Shown here piece after piece: positions 5,170-5,906 of a stretch of 5,906 bases of DNA. Below the pieces are notes generated by a model. It saw only the letters and a list, made by a program, of their open reading frames with translations. It was not told the DNA's origin and searched no databases. The DNA comes from JAADDK01 sp964425415 (lineage in GTDB: Archaea > Thermoplasmatota > Thermoplasmata > Thermoplasmatales > Aciduliprofundaceae), in assembly GCA_964425415.1 (NCBI GenBank), contig CAYRMJ010000076.1:1-5906 (forward strand), in the 5' to 3' direction. Each line of letters begins with the position of its first letter. Positions within the stretch are counted from its first letter, which is position 1. The position numbers were made by a program, and so were the translations under genes.

Positions 5170-5736
5170 GTGGTGGATTTAACATACATAATCCTAATTT
5201 TATTGCTACTTCCATTTATTAACAAATCCTTGGAGTATACTAAAATCATATCAAGCGAAAACTTAAACTCATATAAAATTAGAATTGGAAAGTTGTGGGT
5301 TAGCTATGTGTTAATAGATACTTTCTTGTTTTTTTCGTTCGGTGAAATTTTTTCGGTATTCTTATCTCCTTTTCAAGCGATAGTTTTATCATTAAGTTTT
5401 TTTTGCGTTTGGATTTTGGTTATAGTTGTTGTTTATTTTCTATCCTTTAGCAAACTTATTAAATTAATAGAAAATAGAGAAAAAAATAAGCAAACTTATA
5501 AAATGAGTTTGCTAGATGTTATTTTTTCATTATTTGTATTGGGTGGGATGATATATGCTTTGCTATATGCAGGAATAGGATTATTCTTTGGATACAAAAT
5601 TAGTGAACTACCGGAATTAATTATAAATTTTCCATCTCTTTTGAGTATAATATTAGTCCCAATTTTAATATTTCCTTATTTGGAAATTTGGATCAACGGT
5701 AAAAAACTATTAAAGGAGGACGCCGAAGATGCCTGA
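5170..5736 (+). CDS. Integral membrane protein of unknown function, about five spans, between hsdS and hsdR
   Basis: No family recognised. 188 residues from GTG 5170, which follows the hsdS stop with no gap; the next codon, GTG 5173, is an equally good start because GGTG at 5163-5166 lies at the usual distance from it. Likely membrane spans: about 4-17 (LTYIILILLLLPFI), 43-65 (WVSYVLIDTFLFFSFGE), 68-92 (QAIVLSLSFFCVWILVIVVV), 117-141 (DVIFSLFVLGGMIYALLY) and 153-172 (NFPSLLSIILVPILIFPYLE). Soluble loops are short; one around 93-113 is Lys/Asn-rich, and the tail is charged (KKLLKEDAEDA). The gene is strongly AT-rich between two GC-richer hsd genes, as expected of an insertion, yet its ends are fitted precisely: its last eight bases overlap the hsdR start and carry on from the hsdR ribosome binding site. 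Membrane proteins are not part of the type I enzyme, so it may belong with the PIN/membrane cassette upstream. Confidence 0.8.
   Translation: MVDLTYIILILLLLPFINKSLEYTKIISSENLNSYKIRIGKLWVSYVLIDTFLFFSFGEIFSVFLSPFQAIVLSLSFFCVWILVIVVVYFLSFSKLIKLIENREKNKQTYKMSLLDVIFSLFVLGGMIYALLYAGIGLFFGYKISELPELIINFPSLLSIILVPILIFPYLEIWINGKKLLKEDAEDA
5715..5720 (+). promoter_or_regulatory. Ribosome binding site for hsdR
   Basis: GGAGGA lies eight bases before ATG 5729, inside the end of the membrane gene. It fixes the hsdR start despite the eight-base overlap. Confidence 0.75.
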
Positions 5737-5906
5737 ATGGGAAGGGTGTGAGAAGCCGATAATTGAGGCGCTGGTTGCGAAGGGCTGGAGATATGTTCAG
5801 GGCTCAGACCTTCCGCGATCCACGGATGAGGTGATAATAAAACCGTACCTCCGGGAATTTGTGGAGAAGAATGCGAGGAAGATGGGAATAGAGATTACCG
5901 ATGATA
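5729..5906 (+). CDS. hsdR: Type I restriction endonuclease subunit HsdR, N-terminal end (3' end outside window)
   Basis: Fifty-nine codons are visible from ATG 5729 to the right edge; a full HsdR is usually 900-1100 residues. The start (MPEWEGCEKPIIEALVAKGW, then RYVQGSDLPRS and VIIKPYLREFVEKNA) has the pattern of HsdR N-termini: a helix carrying an acidic residue, Leu-x-x-x-GW-x-Y, then a loading segment before the PD-(D/E)xK nuclease domain. The nuclease and the SF2 translocase motifs would lie beyond the window, so activity cannot be judged. Its place after hsdM and hsdS in the same direction strongly supports the call. GC-rich codon use returns here. The start overlaps the preceding membrane gene by eight bases, so restriction enzyme production is probably tied to translation of that gene. 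Confidence 0.85.
   Translation, partial: MPEWEGCEKPIIEALVAKGWRYVQGSDLPRSTDEVIIKPYLREFVEKNARKMGIEITDD

Noticed and set aside
5329..5404. T-runs (seven T at 5329-5335, eight T at 5397-5404) resembling archaeal terminators
   Set aside because: They lie inside the intact membrane-protein frame and code Phe-rich membrane segments; a terminator here would cut off hsdR.
1..5906. tRNA, rRNA, CRISPR arrays or riboswitches
   Set aside because: No cloverleaf-like T-loop sequence, no regularly spaced short repeats and no long leader regions were seen; coding sequence fills almost the whole window.

Overview
The window is a type I restriction-modification (R-M) operon, all on the + strand, interrupted by genes that are not restriction genes. 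In order it holds: the C-terminal part of hsdM (1-702, cut by the left edge), an AlbA/Schlafen-type ATP-binding protein with a winged-helix end (699-2120), a possible 32-residue mini-protein (2113-2211), a very basic 91-residue protein (2222-2497), a PIN-domain nuclease joined to a hydrophobic/amphipathic C-terminal half (2525-3571), a small membrane protein (3572-3877), hsdS with two target-recognition domains (3880-5169), a roughly five-span membrane protein (5170-5736), and the first 59 codons of hsdR (5729-5906, cut by the right edge).

The host is most likely an archaeon, probably a thermophilic euryarchaeote; this is inference. Reasons: heavy AGA/AGG and ATA codon use, strong GGTGA-type ribosome binding sites placed 4-6 bases before the starts, GTG starts, and a BRE/TATA-like element in place of a bacterial -35/-10 pair. 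I cannot name the species.

The hsd genes and the AlbA-type gene have moderate GC. The insert at about 2113-3877, the two recognition domains of hsdS and the 5170-5736 membrane gene are visibly AT-rich. So the operon looks like a mosaic: a conserved R-M frame with exchangeable specificity segments and acquired cargo. Almost every junction is an overlap or a gap of a few bases, so the whole set is probably one transcript with coupled translation, perhaps with an extra internal promoter near 2170.

How the genes may work together: HsdM, HsdS and HsdR form the methylating and restricting complex. The AlbA/ATPase/winged-helix protein is a frequent companion of such loci and may be regulatory. The PIN nuclease with its membrane-like half, the adjoining small membrane protein, the basic protein and the five-span protein could be an additional defence layer whose effector is kept in check by the R-M complex, as the anticodon nuclease PrrC is by its type I R-M host. 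That last idea is a hypothesis from gene position and domain content only.
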